Origin: Janthinobacterium sp051380735
GTDB lineage: Bacteria; Pseudomonadota; Gammaproteobacteria; Burkholderiales; Burkholderiaceae_D
Reading direction: 5' to 3'
NCBI RefSeq assembly: GCF_051380735.1
Contig: NZ_JBNYXQ010000006.1
Coordinates: 1-64,000 of the forward strand
DNA length: 64,000 nucleotides
Each line of letters opens with the position of its first letter. Positions within the stretch are counted from its first letter, which is position 1. The notes beneath the pieces were generated by a model. That model saw only the letters and a program-made list of their open reading frames with translations. It was not told the origin of the DNA and did no database searches. This document shows positions 1 through 8,134 of the stretch, piece after piece. Position numbers and translations under genes: made by a program.

Positions 1-120
1 GCGGCAAGTAAAAAGGCAGTAGAGTCCATAACTGCCCGAAAGTTAACATTATTTGCCGCTGTTTACAATCTGTCTTGAATCGAAAGGCTTAACTTAACGG
101 CATTAGGGTCTGACCCCGGA
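1..120. other. Intergenic lead-in with inverted repeat and REP-like fragment
   Basis: No gene is visible. GCGGCAA at 1-7 can pair with TTGCCGC at 53-59, and GGCAGT at 15-20 with ACTGCC at 31-36, so a nested hairpin is possible. Around 108-137 the motif GGTCTGACCCC followed by AGCTTGCTTCC resembles pieces of the intergenic repeat at 19.4-20.6 kb. Function unknown. Confidence 0.35.
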
Positions 121-155
121 TTTCAGCTTGCTTCCCCAATTGGCTGCAGACCGGT

Positions 156-161
156 TATAAT
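156..161 (+). promoter_or_regulatory. -10 element of the SRP RNA promoter
   Basis: A perfect TATAAT lies 7 bases before the predicted 5' end of the SRP RNA. No good -35 hexamer is visible at the usual distance (TTCCCC at 132-137 is the best placed). The position fits a stable-RNA promoter. Confidence 0.55.
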
Positions 162-168
162 TATCCCC

Positions 169-264
169 GGCGGGCCCCTGCGCATCGTGGCATGGCTAAC
201 CTGGTCAGGTCGGGAACGAAGCAGCCACGGCTATTAACCATGAGTGCCGCAGATCAGGCTCGCC
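169..264 (+). ncRNA. ffs: Signal recognition particle RNA, small bacterial (4.5S) type
   Basis: The conserved tip of the SRP RNA hairpin is seen as GGTCAGGTCGGGAACGAAGC followed by AGCC. This is the Ffh-binding loop of 4.5S RNA. GGCGGGCC at 169-176 pairs with GGCTCGCC at 257-264 (one G-U pair) and closes the long hairpin of about 96 nt, the usual size. It partners with Ffh to target membrane proteins to SecYEG. A TATAAT lies just upstream and an intrinsic terminator just downstream. In many betaproteobacteria ffs sits immediately before dnaX, as here. End points are inferred from the closing helix. Confidence 0.93.
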
Positions 265-284
265 TCCTTCGGGAAACAAATCGC

Positions 285-311
285 AAAGCTGCCCCAGGGC
301 AGCTTTTTTGT
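285..311 (+). terminator. Intrinsic terminator of ffs
   Basis: AAAGCTGCC (285-293) pairs with GGCAGCTTT (298-306) around a CCAG loop and runs into a T tract. It ends the SRP RNA transcript before dnaX. Confidence 0.9.
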
Positions 312-422
312 TTTGGCGATGCATTATGGTCATGCGATACAATTGCCGCCTTGGCTGGCCCGGCCATGAGGCTTGCGCCCGCAGCGCAGGATCACCGCAA
401 CATCGCATGGTAAAATCTCAGC

Positions 423-2660
423 ATGTCCTATCAAGTCCTCGCCCGTAAATACCGCCCCAAGAATTTCGAGACGCTCGTCGGCCAGGAGCACGTCGTGCGC
501 GCGCTGACGCATGCGCTGCACAGCGGCCGGCTGCATCACGCCTATCTGTTTACGGGCACGCGCGGGGTCGGCAAGACCACCTTGTCGCGTATCCTGGCCA
601 AGTCGCTCAATTGCATCGGCCCGGATGGCACCGGCGGCATCACGGCCCAGCCTTGCGGTCAGTGCGAAGCGTGCACGGCGATCGACGCGGGCCGCTTCGT
701 TGACTATATAGAGATGGATGCGGCATCGAACCGCGGCGTCGATGAAATGGCGCAGCTGCTCGAGCAAGCGGTGTATGCACCCAGCAATGCGCGCTTCAAG
801 GTCTATATGATCGATGAGGTGCACATGCTGACCAATCACGCATTCAATTCCATGCTGAAAACGCTGGAAGAGCCGCCCGAACATGTGAAGTTCATCCTGG
901 CCACCACCGACCCGCAAAAGATACCGGTCACCGTGCTGTCGCGCTGCCTGCAGTTCAATCTCAAGCAGATGCCGCCCGGCCATATCATCAGCCACCTGGA
1001 CTATATCCTGGGGCAAGAGGGCATCGCCTTCGAGCAGCCGGCCTTGCGCCTGCTGGCCCAGGGCGCACACGGTTCCATGCGCGACGCGCTGTCGCTGACC
1101 GACCAGGCGATCGCCTATGCGGCCGGCGAAGTGACGCTCGACGCCGTGCAAGGCATGCTCGGCGCGCTTGACCAATCCTATCTGGTGCGCTTGCTCAATG
1201 CACTGGCGAAACAGGACGGTGCGGACTTGCTGGCCGTGGCCGACGAGATGGCCTCGCGCAGCCTGTCGTACAACAATGCCCTGCAGGACCTCGGCACCTT
1301 GCTGCACCGGATCGCGCTGGCGCAAAGCGTGCCGGCCGCCGTGCCGCAGGACCTGCCCGAGTACGCCGATATCAATCGCCTGGCACAGGCTTTTGACGCG
1401 CAGGAAGTGCAGCTGTTCTACCAGATCGCGGTGCATGGCCGCAATGAACTGGGCCTGGCGCCCGATGAATATGCGGGCTTTTCCATGACCTTGCTGCGCA
1501 TGCTGGCGTTTCGTCCCGGCATGGGCGGCGATCAGGGCTTGCCTGCTGCCGCGCCTGCCAGCGCACCAGTGAACCGTCCGGCCGCTGTTGCCGCCGCGCG
1601 TGCAGCAGCCCAGCCGGCGCCGCCGGCACGCGCTGCTGCCCACAGCGTGGCCAGCCATGCTGCCGTGACACCGCCGCCACCGCCAGCGGTCGTGGCCGCT
1701 GCGGCTGCAACGGTAGCGCGCAGTGAAGCGCCACCAGCACCACCAGCGCCACCTGCGCCGGTCGCAGCTGCTGCAGCGCCGGCAGCGCCGGTCAGCTCGG
1801 CTCGCGCCGCCATCAATGCGGCGCTCGAAGCGGCCCGCGCTGCATCGAAAGGCCGTCCCGGCAGCACAGCATCGGCACCGGCTTCCGCACCGAAAGCACC
1901 TGTCCCTGTTCCTGCGCCAGCCGCTGCACCAGCTGCACCAGTGCGCAGCCCGCCGGTCGCCGCCGCCAGGTCGCCCGCGCCGTGGGATGATGCGCCAGTG
2001 ACGGAGGCGGTGAAGGTTACGGCCGTGGCCGTGCAGGAGGCGCCAGCATCGGCACCGCCGCCACCATCCGAGCCCGATGACGACCTGCCGCCGTGGGTCA
2101 CCGAATTTTCCGACGACAGCGCCTCGGCCACCGTGCAAAGCGCACCGGCCCAGGCCAGCGGCGAGCAGCCCGCCGTGGTGATGCCGCAGCGCGCGCCCCG
2201 GCAGGCCGCACCCAGCGCGCCGTATGTGATCACGCCCGTGCCGGGCCTGGACTGGGATGGCAACTGGCCGGCCGTGGCGGCCGTGCTGCCGCTGCGCGGC
2301 GTGGCCCAGCAGCTGGCGTTGCAATCCGAGCTGATCGAATGCCTGCACGATGGCCACAGCACCACCTTCCGCCTGCGCGTGCCGATCGACACCTGGCGCA
2401 GCCCGGCCAACGTGGAAAAACTGGCCGCCGCCCTGGCCGAACGCTTTGGCCGCAAGGTCAATGTCGATACGGAACTGGGCGCCGTCTGGTACACGGCCAG
2501 TGCCGAAGCGCAGGCGCATCGCGAGGCCTGCCAGCGGCAAGCCGAAGAAACCATTGAAACCGACCCCTTTGTGCTCGATATGAAGCGTACATTCGACGCC
2601 TTCGTGGTGCCGGGGACGATTACACCTGCACCGGCCGGCACCGCGCCGACCCTGCATTGA
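423..2660 (+). CDS. dnaX: DNA polymerase III subunits tau/gamma
   Basis: Clamp-loader ATPase of the replicative polymerase, 745 residues. Residues 45-53 are the Walker A motif GTRGVGKTT. Cys64, 78, 81 and 84 form the zinc module. The DExx motif (IDEVHML) and sensor 1 (ATTDPQKIPVTVLSRC) follow. Residues ~360-590 are a long Ala/Pro-rich linker and the C-terminal ~150 residues are the tau-specific part that contacts DnaB and the polymerase. I see no A-AAA-AAG type slippery run, so a programmed-frameshift gamma form as in E. coli is not evident. It is followed by ybaB and recR in the widely conserved dnaX-ybaB-recR order. Confidence 0.97.
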   Translation: MSYQVLARKYRPKNFETLVGQEHVVRALTHALHSGRLHHAYLFTGTRGVGKTTLSRILAKSLNCIGPDGTGGITAQPCGQCEACTAIDAGRFVDYIEMDAASNRGVDEMAQLLEQAVYAPSNARFKVYMIDEVHMLTNHAFNSMLKTLEEPPEHVKFILATTDPQKIPVTVLSRCLQFNLKQMPPGHIISHLDYILGQEGIAFEQPALRLLAQGAHGSMRDALSLTDQAIAYAAGEVTLDAVQGMLGALDQSYLVRLLNALAKQDGADLLAVADEMASRSLSYNNALQDLGTLLHRIALAQSVPAAVPQDLPEYADINRLAQAFDAQEVQLFYQIAVHGRNELGLAPDEYAGFSMTLLRMLAFRPGMGGDQGLPAAAPASAPVNRPAAVAAARAAAQPAPPARAAAHSVASHAAVTPPPPPAVVAAAAATVARSEAPPAPPAPPAPVAAAAAPAAPVSSARAAINAALEAARAASKGRPGSTASAPASAPKAPVPVPAPAAAPAAPVRSPPVAAARSPAPWDDAPVTEAVKVTAVAVQEAPASAPPPPSEPDDDLPPWVTEFSDDSASATVQSAPAQASGEQPAVVMPQRAPRQAAPSAPYVITPVPGLDWDGNWPAVAAVLPLRGVAQQLALQSELIECLHDGHSTTFRLRVPIDTWRSPANVEKLAAALAERFGRKVNVDTELGAVWYTASAEAQAHREACQRQAEETIETDPFVLDMKRTFDAFVVPGTITPAPAGTAPTLH

Positions 2661-2692
2661 TTAACTTAATTAGATAATACGGAGCATTTCCC

Positions 2693-3019
2693 ATGATGAA
2701 AAATCAACTGGCTGGCCTGATGAAGCAAGCGCAAGCAATGCAGGACAATATGAAAAAAGCCCAGGAACAACTGGCGCTGGTCGAAGTGGAAGGCCAGTCG
2801 GGCGCCGGCCTGGTGAAGATCGTGATGACCTGCAAGAGCGACGTCAAGCGCGTGTCGATCGACCCGTCGCTGCTGGCCGACGACAAGGACATGCTGGAAG
2901 ACCTGGTTGCCGCCGCCTTCAACGACGCCGTGCGCAAGGCCGAAGCGACCTCCGCCGAAAAAATGGCAGGGCTGACGGGTGGCATGAATTTGCCAGCCGG
3001 CTTCAAAATGCCATTCTGA
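2693..3019 (+). CDS. ybaB: YbaB/EbfC family nucleoid-associated protein
   Basis: Small DNA-binding protein of 108 residues, the family's normal size. The N-terminal helix (KNQLAGLMKQAQAMQDNMKK), the acidic and Ser-rich middle and the Gly-rich tail with MNLPAGFKMPF are typical. The family forms dimers that bind DNA and often lies between dnaX and recR. GGAG at 2682-2685 precedes two adjacent ATG codons (2693 and 2696). Either could be used. The gap to dnaX is 32 bases, which suggests an operon. Confidence 0.95.
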   Translation: MMKNQLAGLMKQAQAMQDNMKKAQEQLALVEVEGQSGAGLVKIVMTCKSDVKRVSIDPSLLADDKDMLEDLVAAAFNDAVRKAEATSAEKMAGLTGGMNLPAGFKMPF

Positions 3020-3066
3020 TGACCAGCCGCATGCGTCTGATCAGTGCGGCCGGACAGGACTGATCC

Positions 3067-3657
3067 ATGTCCAAGTCGCTGGAATTTCTGACCGAGGCGC
3101 TGCGGCGCCTGCCCGGCGTCGGCCCCAAGTCGGCGCAGCGCATGGCGTTTCATTTGTTGCAGCACGACCGGGAAGGCGCGTCCATGCTGTCGCGCGCCCT
3201 GTTCCAGGCCGTCGATGCCGTGCATCACTGCGCCCTGTGCAACACCTTTACCGAACATGAGATCTGCGAGAACTGCCTTGACGACGCGCGCGACAAGCGC
3301 TTGCTGTGCGTGGTGGAAACACCGGCCGACCAGCTGATGATCGAGCAGACGCTGACCTACAAGGGCTTGTATTTCGTGCTGATGGGACGGCTTTCGCCGC
3401 TCGACGGCATCGGCCCGAAAGATATCCATCTTGAAAAATTGCTGGGCCGCGCCAACGATGGCGTGGTCACGGAAGTGGTGCTGGCCACCAACTTCACCAA
3501 TGAAGGCGAAGCAACCGCCCATTACATCAGCGAAATGCTCAAGGCACGCGGCCTGCGCGTGAGCCGCCTTGCGCGTGGCGTGCCGGTGGGCGGCGAACTC
3601 GAATACGTCGACGCGGGCACGATTGCGCGCGCAATGCTGGACCGCAGGGCGACATAA
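3067..3657 (+). CDS. recR: Recombination mediator protein RecR
   Basis: RecFOR-pathway DNA clamp for gap repair, 196 residues. The N-terminal helix-hairpin-helix (RLPGVGPKSAQRMAFHLL) is followed by a zinc finger with Cys55, 58, 67 and 70. A Toprim domain follows (VVETPADQLMIEQT and the later EGEATAHYI). It ends with the conserved GGELEYVD. It is the third gene of dnaX-ybaB-recR and ends 4 bases before the CoA-transferase start, so co-transcription is likely. Confidence 0.97.
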   Translation: MSKSLEFLTEALRRLPGVGPKSAQRMAFHLLQHDREGASMLSRALFQAVDAVHHCALCNTFTEHEICENCLDDARDKRLLCVVETPADQLMIEQTLTYKGLYFVLMGRLSPLDGIGPKDIHLEKLLGRANDGVVTEVVLATNFTNEGEATAHYISEMLKARGLRVSRLARGVPVGGELEYVDAGTIARAMLDRRAT

Positions 3658-3661
3658 ACCC

Positions 3662-4879
3662 ATGGACAAGACGACTTCCACCGGACCCCTGGCCGGCATC
3701 AAGGTGCTGGAACTGGGCACCCTGATCGCCGGGCCATTCTGCGCCCGCATGCTGGCCGAATTCGGCGCCGACGTGATCAAGATCGAGTCGCCCGATGGCG
3801 GCGACCCTATCCGTTCCTGGCGCGTGCTGAAAGACGGCACCTCGCTGTGGTGGTCGGTGCAGGCGCGTAACAAGAAAAGCCTGACACTGAACCTGAAGGC
3901 AGCCGAGGGCAGGGCGATCGCGCGCCAGCTGGCGCTGGAAGCGGACATCATTATCGAGAACTATCGGCCCGGCGTGCTGGAAAAGTGGGATCTCGGCTAC
4001 GAGCAGCTGAAGAAAGACAAGCCCTCCTTGATCATGGTGCGCCTGTCCGGTTTCGGCCAGACCGGCCCGATGAAAGACTTGCCCGGCTTTGGCGCGATCG
4101 GCGAAGCTATGGGCGGCCTGCGCTATGTATCCGGCTTTGCCGACCGCCCGCCGGTGCGCGTAGGGGTTTCCATCGGCGACTCGGTGGCGGCCCTGCATGG
4201 CGTGATCGGCGCCATGATGGCGCTGCGTCATCGCGACGTGACCGGTGGCCGTGACCGCGGCGAAGGCCAGATGGTCGACGTGGCGCTGTACGAAGCGGTG
4301 TTCAACATGATGGAATCCCTGGTGCCCGAATACGACCAGGCCGGTGTGGTGCGCGAACGCACGGGCGGCTCTTTGCCCGGCATCGTGCCGTCGAATACCT
4401 ATACCACCGGGGACGGCGAAAATATCGTGATCGCCGGTAATGGCGACGCCATCTTCAAGCGCTTGATGCTGGCGATGGGCCGCATCGACATGGCCGGCGA
4501 CCCGCAACTGGCGCGCAATGACGGGCGTGTCGTGCGCACGCAAGAAATCGACGACGCCATTGGCGCCTGGTGCGCTACCCACACCATCGATAGCGCGCTG
4601 GCCGTGCTGAAGGCGGCCGATGTGCCGGCCGGCAAAATTTATTCGGTGCGCGACATGATGAGCGACCCGCAGTTTCTCGCGCGCGAGATGTTCGAACAGC
4701 ACCAGTTTGCCGACGGCACCCCCGTCAAGCTGCCGGCCATCACGCCCAAACTGTCGGCCACGCCGGGCAAGACGCAATGGCTGGGGCCGACCTTGGGCCA
4801 GCATAACGACGAGGTGCTGGCGTCGCTGGGGTTTGATGCGGCAAGGATTGCGCAATTGAAAGCGGACGGCGTTGTTTAA
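3662..4879 (+). CDS. CaiB/BaiF family (family III) CoA-transferase
   Basis: Likely moves CoA between a carboxylic acid and an acyl-CoA. 405 residues. The N-terminal GIKVLELGTLIAGPFCARML and FGADVIKIESPDGGDPIR are the family signature. The catalytic Asp region is present (NYRPGVLEKWDLGYE, later MVDVALYEA). The open frame extends 31 codons upstream into recR, but the ATG at 3662 is the start that gives a normal N-terminus. The acyl substrate cannot be told from sequence. Stop overlaps the TTG start of the next gene by 8 bases. Confidence 0.9.
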   Translation: MDKTTSTGPLAGIKVLELGTLIAGPFCARMLAEFGADVIKIESPDGGDPIRSWRVLKDGTSLWWSVQARNKKSLTLNLKAAEGRAIARQLALEADIIIENYRPGVLEKWDLGYEQLKKDKPSLIMVRLSGFGQTGPMKDLPGFGAIGEAMGGLRYVSGFADRPPVRVGVSIGDSVAALHGVIGAMMALRHRDVTGGRDRGEGQMVDVALYEAVFNMMESLVPEYDQAGVVRERTGGSLPGIVPSNTYTTGDGENIVIAGNGDAIFKRLMLAMGRIDMAGDPQLARNDGRVVRTQEIDDAIGAWCATHTIDSALAVLKAADVPAGKIYSVRDMMSDPQFLAREMFEQHQFADGTPVKLPAITPKLSATPGKTQWLGPTLGQHNDEVLASLGFDAARIAQLKADGVV

Positions 4880-6002
4880 TATAAAGAAGATTGTTCCCTT
4901 GCTGGCGGCGTCGCTGCTGCTGTCGGCTTGCGCCAGCATGCGTGCCGATGCGCCGATTGCCAGCCTGCGCCTGATCGGCGAGCAGCGAATTGCCTTGAAG
5001 CAGCCGTTCAATGGCACCCTGATCGGCGGCCTGTCGGGCATCGACTACGATGCCGCCAGCGGTGACTGGGTGCTGGAAAGCGATGACCGCTCGGAATTCA
5101 ATCCGGCGCGGTTTTATCGCGCCAGCCTGAACTATGACAGCAACGGCTTTTCCGGCGTGACTTTCAATAGCGTGCATTTTTTCAAGCAGGCCAATGGTGG
5201 CAATTATCCGAACCTGGCGCACGCCAGGCTGGACCGTGGCGACCAGGTGCCCGATATCGAAACCATCCGTGTCGACCCGAAAGATGGCAGCCTGTGGTAC
5301 GGCAGCGAAGGCAACCGCAAGGTCGGCCTTGATCCGTTTGTCGCGCACGCCAGCCGCGACGGCGGCTACCTGGCAACCTTGCCCACGCCGCCGATGTTCA
5401 AGGTCAGCAAGGAAGAGCTGGGTTCGCGCAATAACATGAGCTTCGAGGGACTGTCGTTTTCGGCCGATGGCAACAGCCTGTGGCTGGGCATGGAAGCGGC
5501 CCTCTACCAAGATGGCCCGCTGGCCACGCCCGAGCATGGCTCCGTGGTACGCATCACGCAGCTGGACCTTGCCGGCAAGGTGCTGGCACAGTATGCGTAT
5601 GCTATCGAAGCGATTGCCACTGCGCCGGCGCCCGGGCGCGATGCGGACAATGGCGTGTCGGAAATCTTGGCCATCGACGATCACCGCCTGCTGATCGTCG
5701 AGCGGGCCGGGGTGGAGAATGCCAAGGGGCAGTACACCAACCATGTGCGCATCTACGAGATGGATGTGGCCGGCGCCACCGATATCAAGGGCCTGCCGGC
5801 ACTAAAGGGCGCGAAGTACGTGCCGGCGCGCAAGCGTTTGCTGCTGGACCTGGAAAAGATCGGTTTGCCGCGGGTGGACAACCTGGAAGGCATCGCCTGG
5901 GGTCCGCGCCTGGCCAATGGCCGGCGCAGCCTGGTGATGGTGTCAGACGATAACTTCAACGCCCAGCAAGTCACGCAGCTCCTCGTCTTCGAAGTCTTGT
6001 AA
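4872..6002 (+). CDS. Phytase-like esterase-family lipoprotein
   Basis: Predicted secreted lipoprotein of 376 residues. A lipoprotein signal ends at the lipobox LSAC (about residue 20). The body matches the 'esterase-like activity of phytase' family (beta-propeller; GGLSGIDYD, ESDDRSEFNPARFYRA, NMSFEGLSFSADG, VDNLEGIAWGPRL, MVSDDNFN). The start is a TTG at 4872 overlapping the previous stop. No ATG exists before the signal peptide, so the rare start is well supported. The substrate is unknown. The 3' end overlaps the opposing gene by about 32 bases. Confidence 0.82.
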   Translation: MFNIKKIVPLLAASLLLSACASMRADAPIASLRLIGEQRIALKQPFNGTLIGGLSGIDYDAASGDWVLESDDRSEFNPARFYRASLNYDSNGFSGVTFNSVHFFKQANGGNYPNLAHARLDRGDQVPDIETIRVDPKDGSLWYGSEGNRKVGLDPFVAHASRDGGYLATLPTPPMFKVSKEELGSRNNMSFEGLSFSADGNSLWLGMEAALYQDGPLATPEHGSVVRITQLDLAGKVLAQYAYAIEAIATAPAPGRDADNGVSEILAIDDHRLLIVERAGVENAKGQYTNHVRIYEMDVAGATDIKGLPALKGAKYVPARKRLLLDLEKIGLPRVDNLEGIAWGPRLANGRRSLVMVSDDNFNAQQVTQLLVFEVL

Positions 6003-8133
6003 GGCTTGCCGTGCTGGCGGGCGGATGCGCCTGCCGGGCCAGCATGGTCGTGATCGCATCGTGCGGCGACGGGTGGCCCAGGAAGTAGCCCTGGGCCATG
6101 TCGCAGCCGTATTGTTGCAGCATCAGCAACTGTTCGTCGGTTTCCACGCCTTCGGCCACCACCACCATTTTCAGGCCATGCGCCATGGCGATAATGGCGC
6201 GCGTAATGGCCGCGTTTTCCGCATCCTGCGGCAGGCCGGCGATAAAGCTGCGGTCGATTTTCAAGGCCCGCACATCGAAGCGTTTCAGGTAATTCATCGA
6301 CGAGTAGCCGGTGCCGAAGTCGTCGATCGACAGGTAGACGCCGATGCCTCGCAGTTGCTCCAGGGTCACCATGGTGGCGCGCGCGTCGTCCATCAGCGTG
6401 CCTTCCGTCAGTTCCAGTTCCAGCAGGCGCGCGTCGAGGCCCGTATCGGCCAGCGCCGACAGCACGATCTGCATCAGGTTTTCATCCTTGAATTGCTTGG
6501 CCGACAGATTCACTGCCATGCGTATTGCCTGCCGGCCGCCTCGCTGCCATGCCTTGGCCTGGCTGCAGGCGGTGCGCAGCACCCATTCGCCGATGGGCAC
6601 GATCAGCCCGGTTTCCTCCGCCAGCGGGATGAACTCGGTGGGCGAGATGATGCCGCGTTCCGGATGGCGCCAGCGCACCAGCGCTTCCACGCCGACGATC
6701 CGGGTGGTGGGCACGTCGATCTGCGGCTGGTACAGCAGGTACAGTTCGTTGTTCTGCAAGGCTTTCCTCAGGCCCACTTCCATCTTCACGTGGCTCATGA
6801 TTTCCATCGTCAGCGAAGAACTGTAGAGCTTGGCGTTGTTCTTGCCGCAGCTCTTGGCGTGGTACATGGCGGTGTCGGCATATTTCAGCAGCGAATTGCA
6901 GTCTTCGCCGTCTTCCGGGTACAGCGAAATGCCGATGCTGGCGGTGACGAAAATTTCATGCGTGGCGATCATGAAGGGCCGTCGCATCGCTTCCTTGACC
7001 CGGTGCGCCACATTGAGCGCGTCTTCCACCCGTTCCAGGTCGGGGATCAGGATGGTGAATTCATCGCCGCCCAGGCGCGCCAGGTTGCTGCCACCCCACT
7101 GGCCATCGAGCTCATGTTCGGCGCGCAGCACCAGGTCACTGGGGCGGACGGTGTCGCGCAGCCGTTCGGAGACGATTTTCAGCAGATGGTCGCCGACGTC
7201 ATGGCCCAGGGTATCGTTGACGCGCTTGAAAGCGTCCAGGTCCATGAACAGCACGGCAAATTTCTTGTCGTGCTCTTTCGAGCGCCGCAGTTCGCGTTCC
7301 AGCGTTTCCAGGAACGCTTGCCGGTTCGGGATGCCGGTCAGGCTGTCGCAATAGGCCAGGCGCCGTATCTGTTCTTCCGTGCGCTTGCGTTCGCTGATAT
7401 CGCGCACCAGCCCCAGCACTTCGTCGGGACCGGTCGATACCAGTCGCGCCTCGAAGTGGCGCGTGCTGCCGGCATGCGTGAGCGTATAGTCGACCGAGCC
7501 GATATGCTGGGTCGCCAGCACCTTGTGCATCTGCTCGACCAGGCGCGCGGCAATTTCAACCGGCAGCACGTCGCTGATATGGCTGCCGACGCAGTGCTCC
7601 ATGAAAAAGCCGGCGCTGGCGTCGTGGCCTCGTTCGTAGTCGAGATAATAGCCTTCGCGGTTGAGGCGGAAGAAAGTGTCGGGAATCGCCGCCAGCACGG
7701 CGCGGTTGTGCGCGTCGGCAATGCGCAGGCGGGCGATGGCGTCGCTGGCGCGCAGCACGTACAGCACGCGGTGGCCCAGGATCGGCCAGTTGATCGGCTT
7801 GGATATGAAATCGGTGGCGCCCGCTTCATAGGCATGCGTGACCGCTTCCAGTTCGTCGCCGCCGGTGACCATAATGATGGGCACGGTGCTATTGCCTTCC
7901 TGGCGGCGGATTTCGCGGCACACGCCGAAGCCGTCCATGGCCGGCATGTCGACGTCGAGCATGACCAGGTCGGGGCCTTTGAGCTTGTAGCTTGCCAGCG
8001 CCTGCGTGCCGTCTTCGGCTTCGATCACGTCCAGCCCCACTTGCGTGAGCATTTGCCGCATCAGCATGCGCATCACGGGGTCGTCGTCGGCCACCAGCAC
8101 CAGGCCGCGTTTGGGGGAAAGAGGCGCTGTCAT
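5971..8133 (-). CDS. Response regulator with PAS, GGDEF and EAL domains
   Basis: Cyclic-di-GMP turnover regulator, 720 residues. REC domain at 1-125 (acidic DDD near 16-18, phospho-acceptor Asp60, Lys in FISKP near 112), PAS-like region ~140-250, GGDEF ~255-425 with an intact LGGDEF (355-359), and EAL ~440-700 with GVEALVRWRHP (EAL 484-486) and the DDFGTGYSS motif. Both catalytic motifs look intact. About 14 extra residues (around HELDGQWGG) interrupt the GGDEF domain just before the signature loop. It starts 1 base after the stop of the upstream hybrid kinase, its probable phospho-donor. Confidence 0.93.
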   Translation of the reverse strand: MTAPLSPKRGLVLVADDDPVMRMLMRQMLTQVGLDVIEAEDGTQALASYKLKGPDLVMLDVDMPAMDGFGVCREIRRQEGNSTVPIIMVTGGDELEAVTHAYEAGATDFISKPINWPILGHRVLYVLRASDAIARLRIADAHNRAVLAAIPDTFFRLNREGYYLDYERGHDASAGFFMEHCVGSHISDVLPVEIAARLVEQMHKVLATQHIGSVDYTLTHAGSTRHFEARLVSTGPDEVLGLVRDISERKRTEEQIRRLAYCDSLTGIPNRQAFLETLERELRRSKEHDKKFAVLFMDLDAFKRVNDTLGHDVGDHLLKIVSERLRDTVRPSDLVLRAEHELDGQWGGSNLARLGGDEFTILIPDLERVEDALNVAHRVKEAMRRPFMIATHEIFVTASIGISLYPEDGEDCNSLLKYADTAMYHAKSCGKNNAKLYSSSLTMEIMSHVKMEVGLRKALQNNELYLLYQPQIDVPTTRIVGVEALVRWRHPERGIISPTEFIPLAEETGLIVPIGEWVLRTACSQAKAWQRGGRQAIRMAVNLSAKQFKDENLMQIVLSALADTGLDARLLELELTEGTLMDDARATMVTLEQLRGIGVYLSIDDFGTGYSSMNYLKRFDVRALKIDRSFIAGLPQDAENAAITRAIIAMAHGLKMVVVAEGVETDEQLLMLQQYGCDMAQGYFLGHPSPHDAITTMLARQAHPPASTASLTRLRRRGAA

Positions 8134-8134
8134 G

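Noticed and set aside
330..2657. 775-codon open frame antisense to dnaX
   Set aside because: Arg/His/Gln-rich shadow caused by high third-position GC of dnaX. No ribosome binding site and no domain.
423..2660. Programmed frameshift in dnaX giving gamma
   Set aside because: No slippery A-AAA-AAG sequence followed by a hairpin was found.
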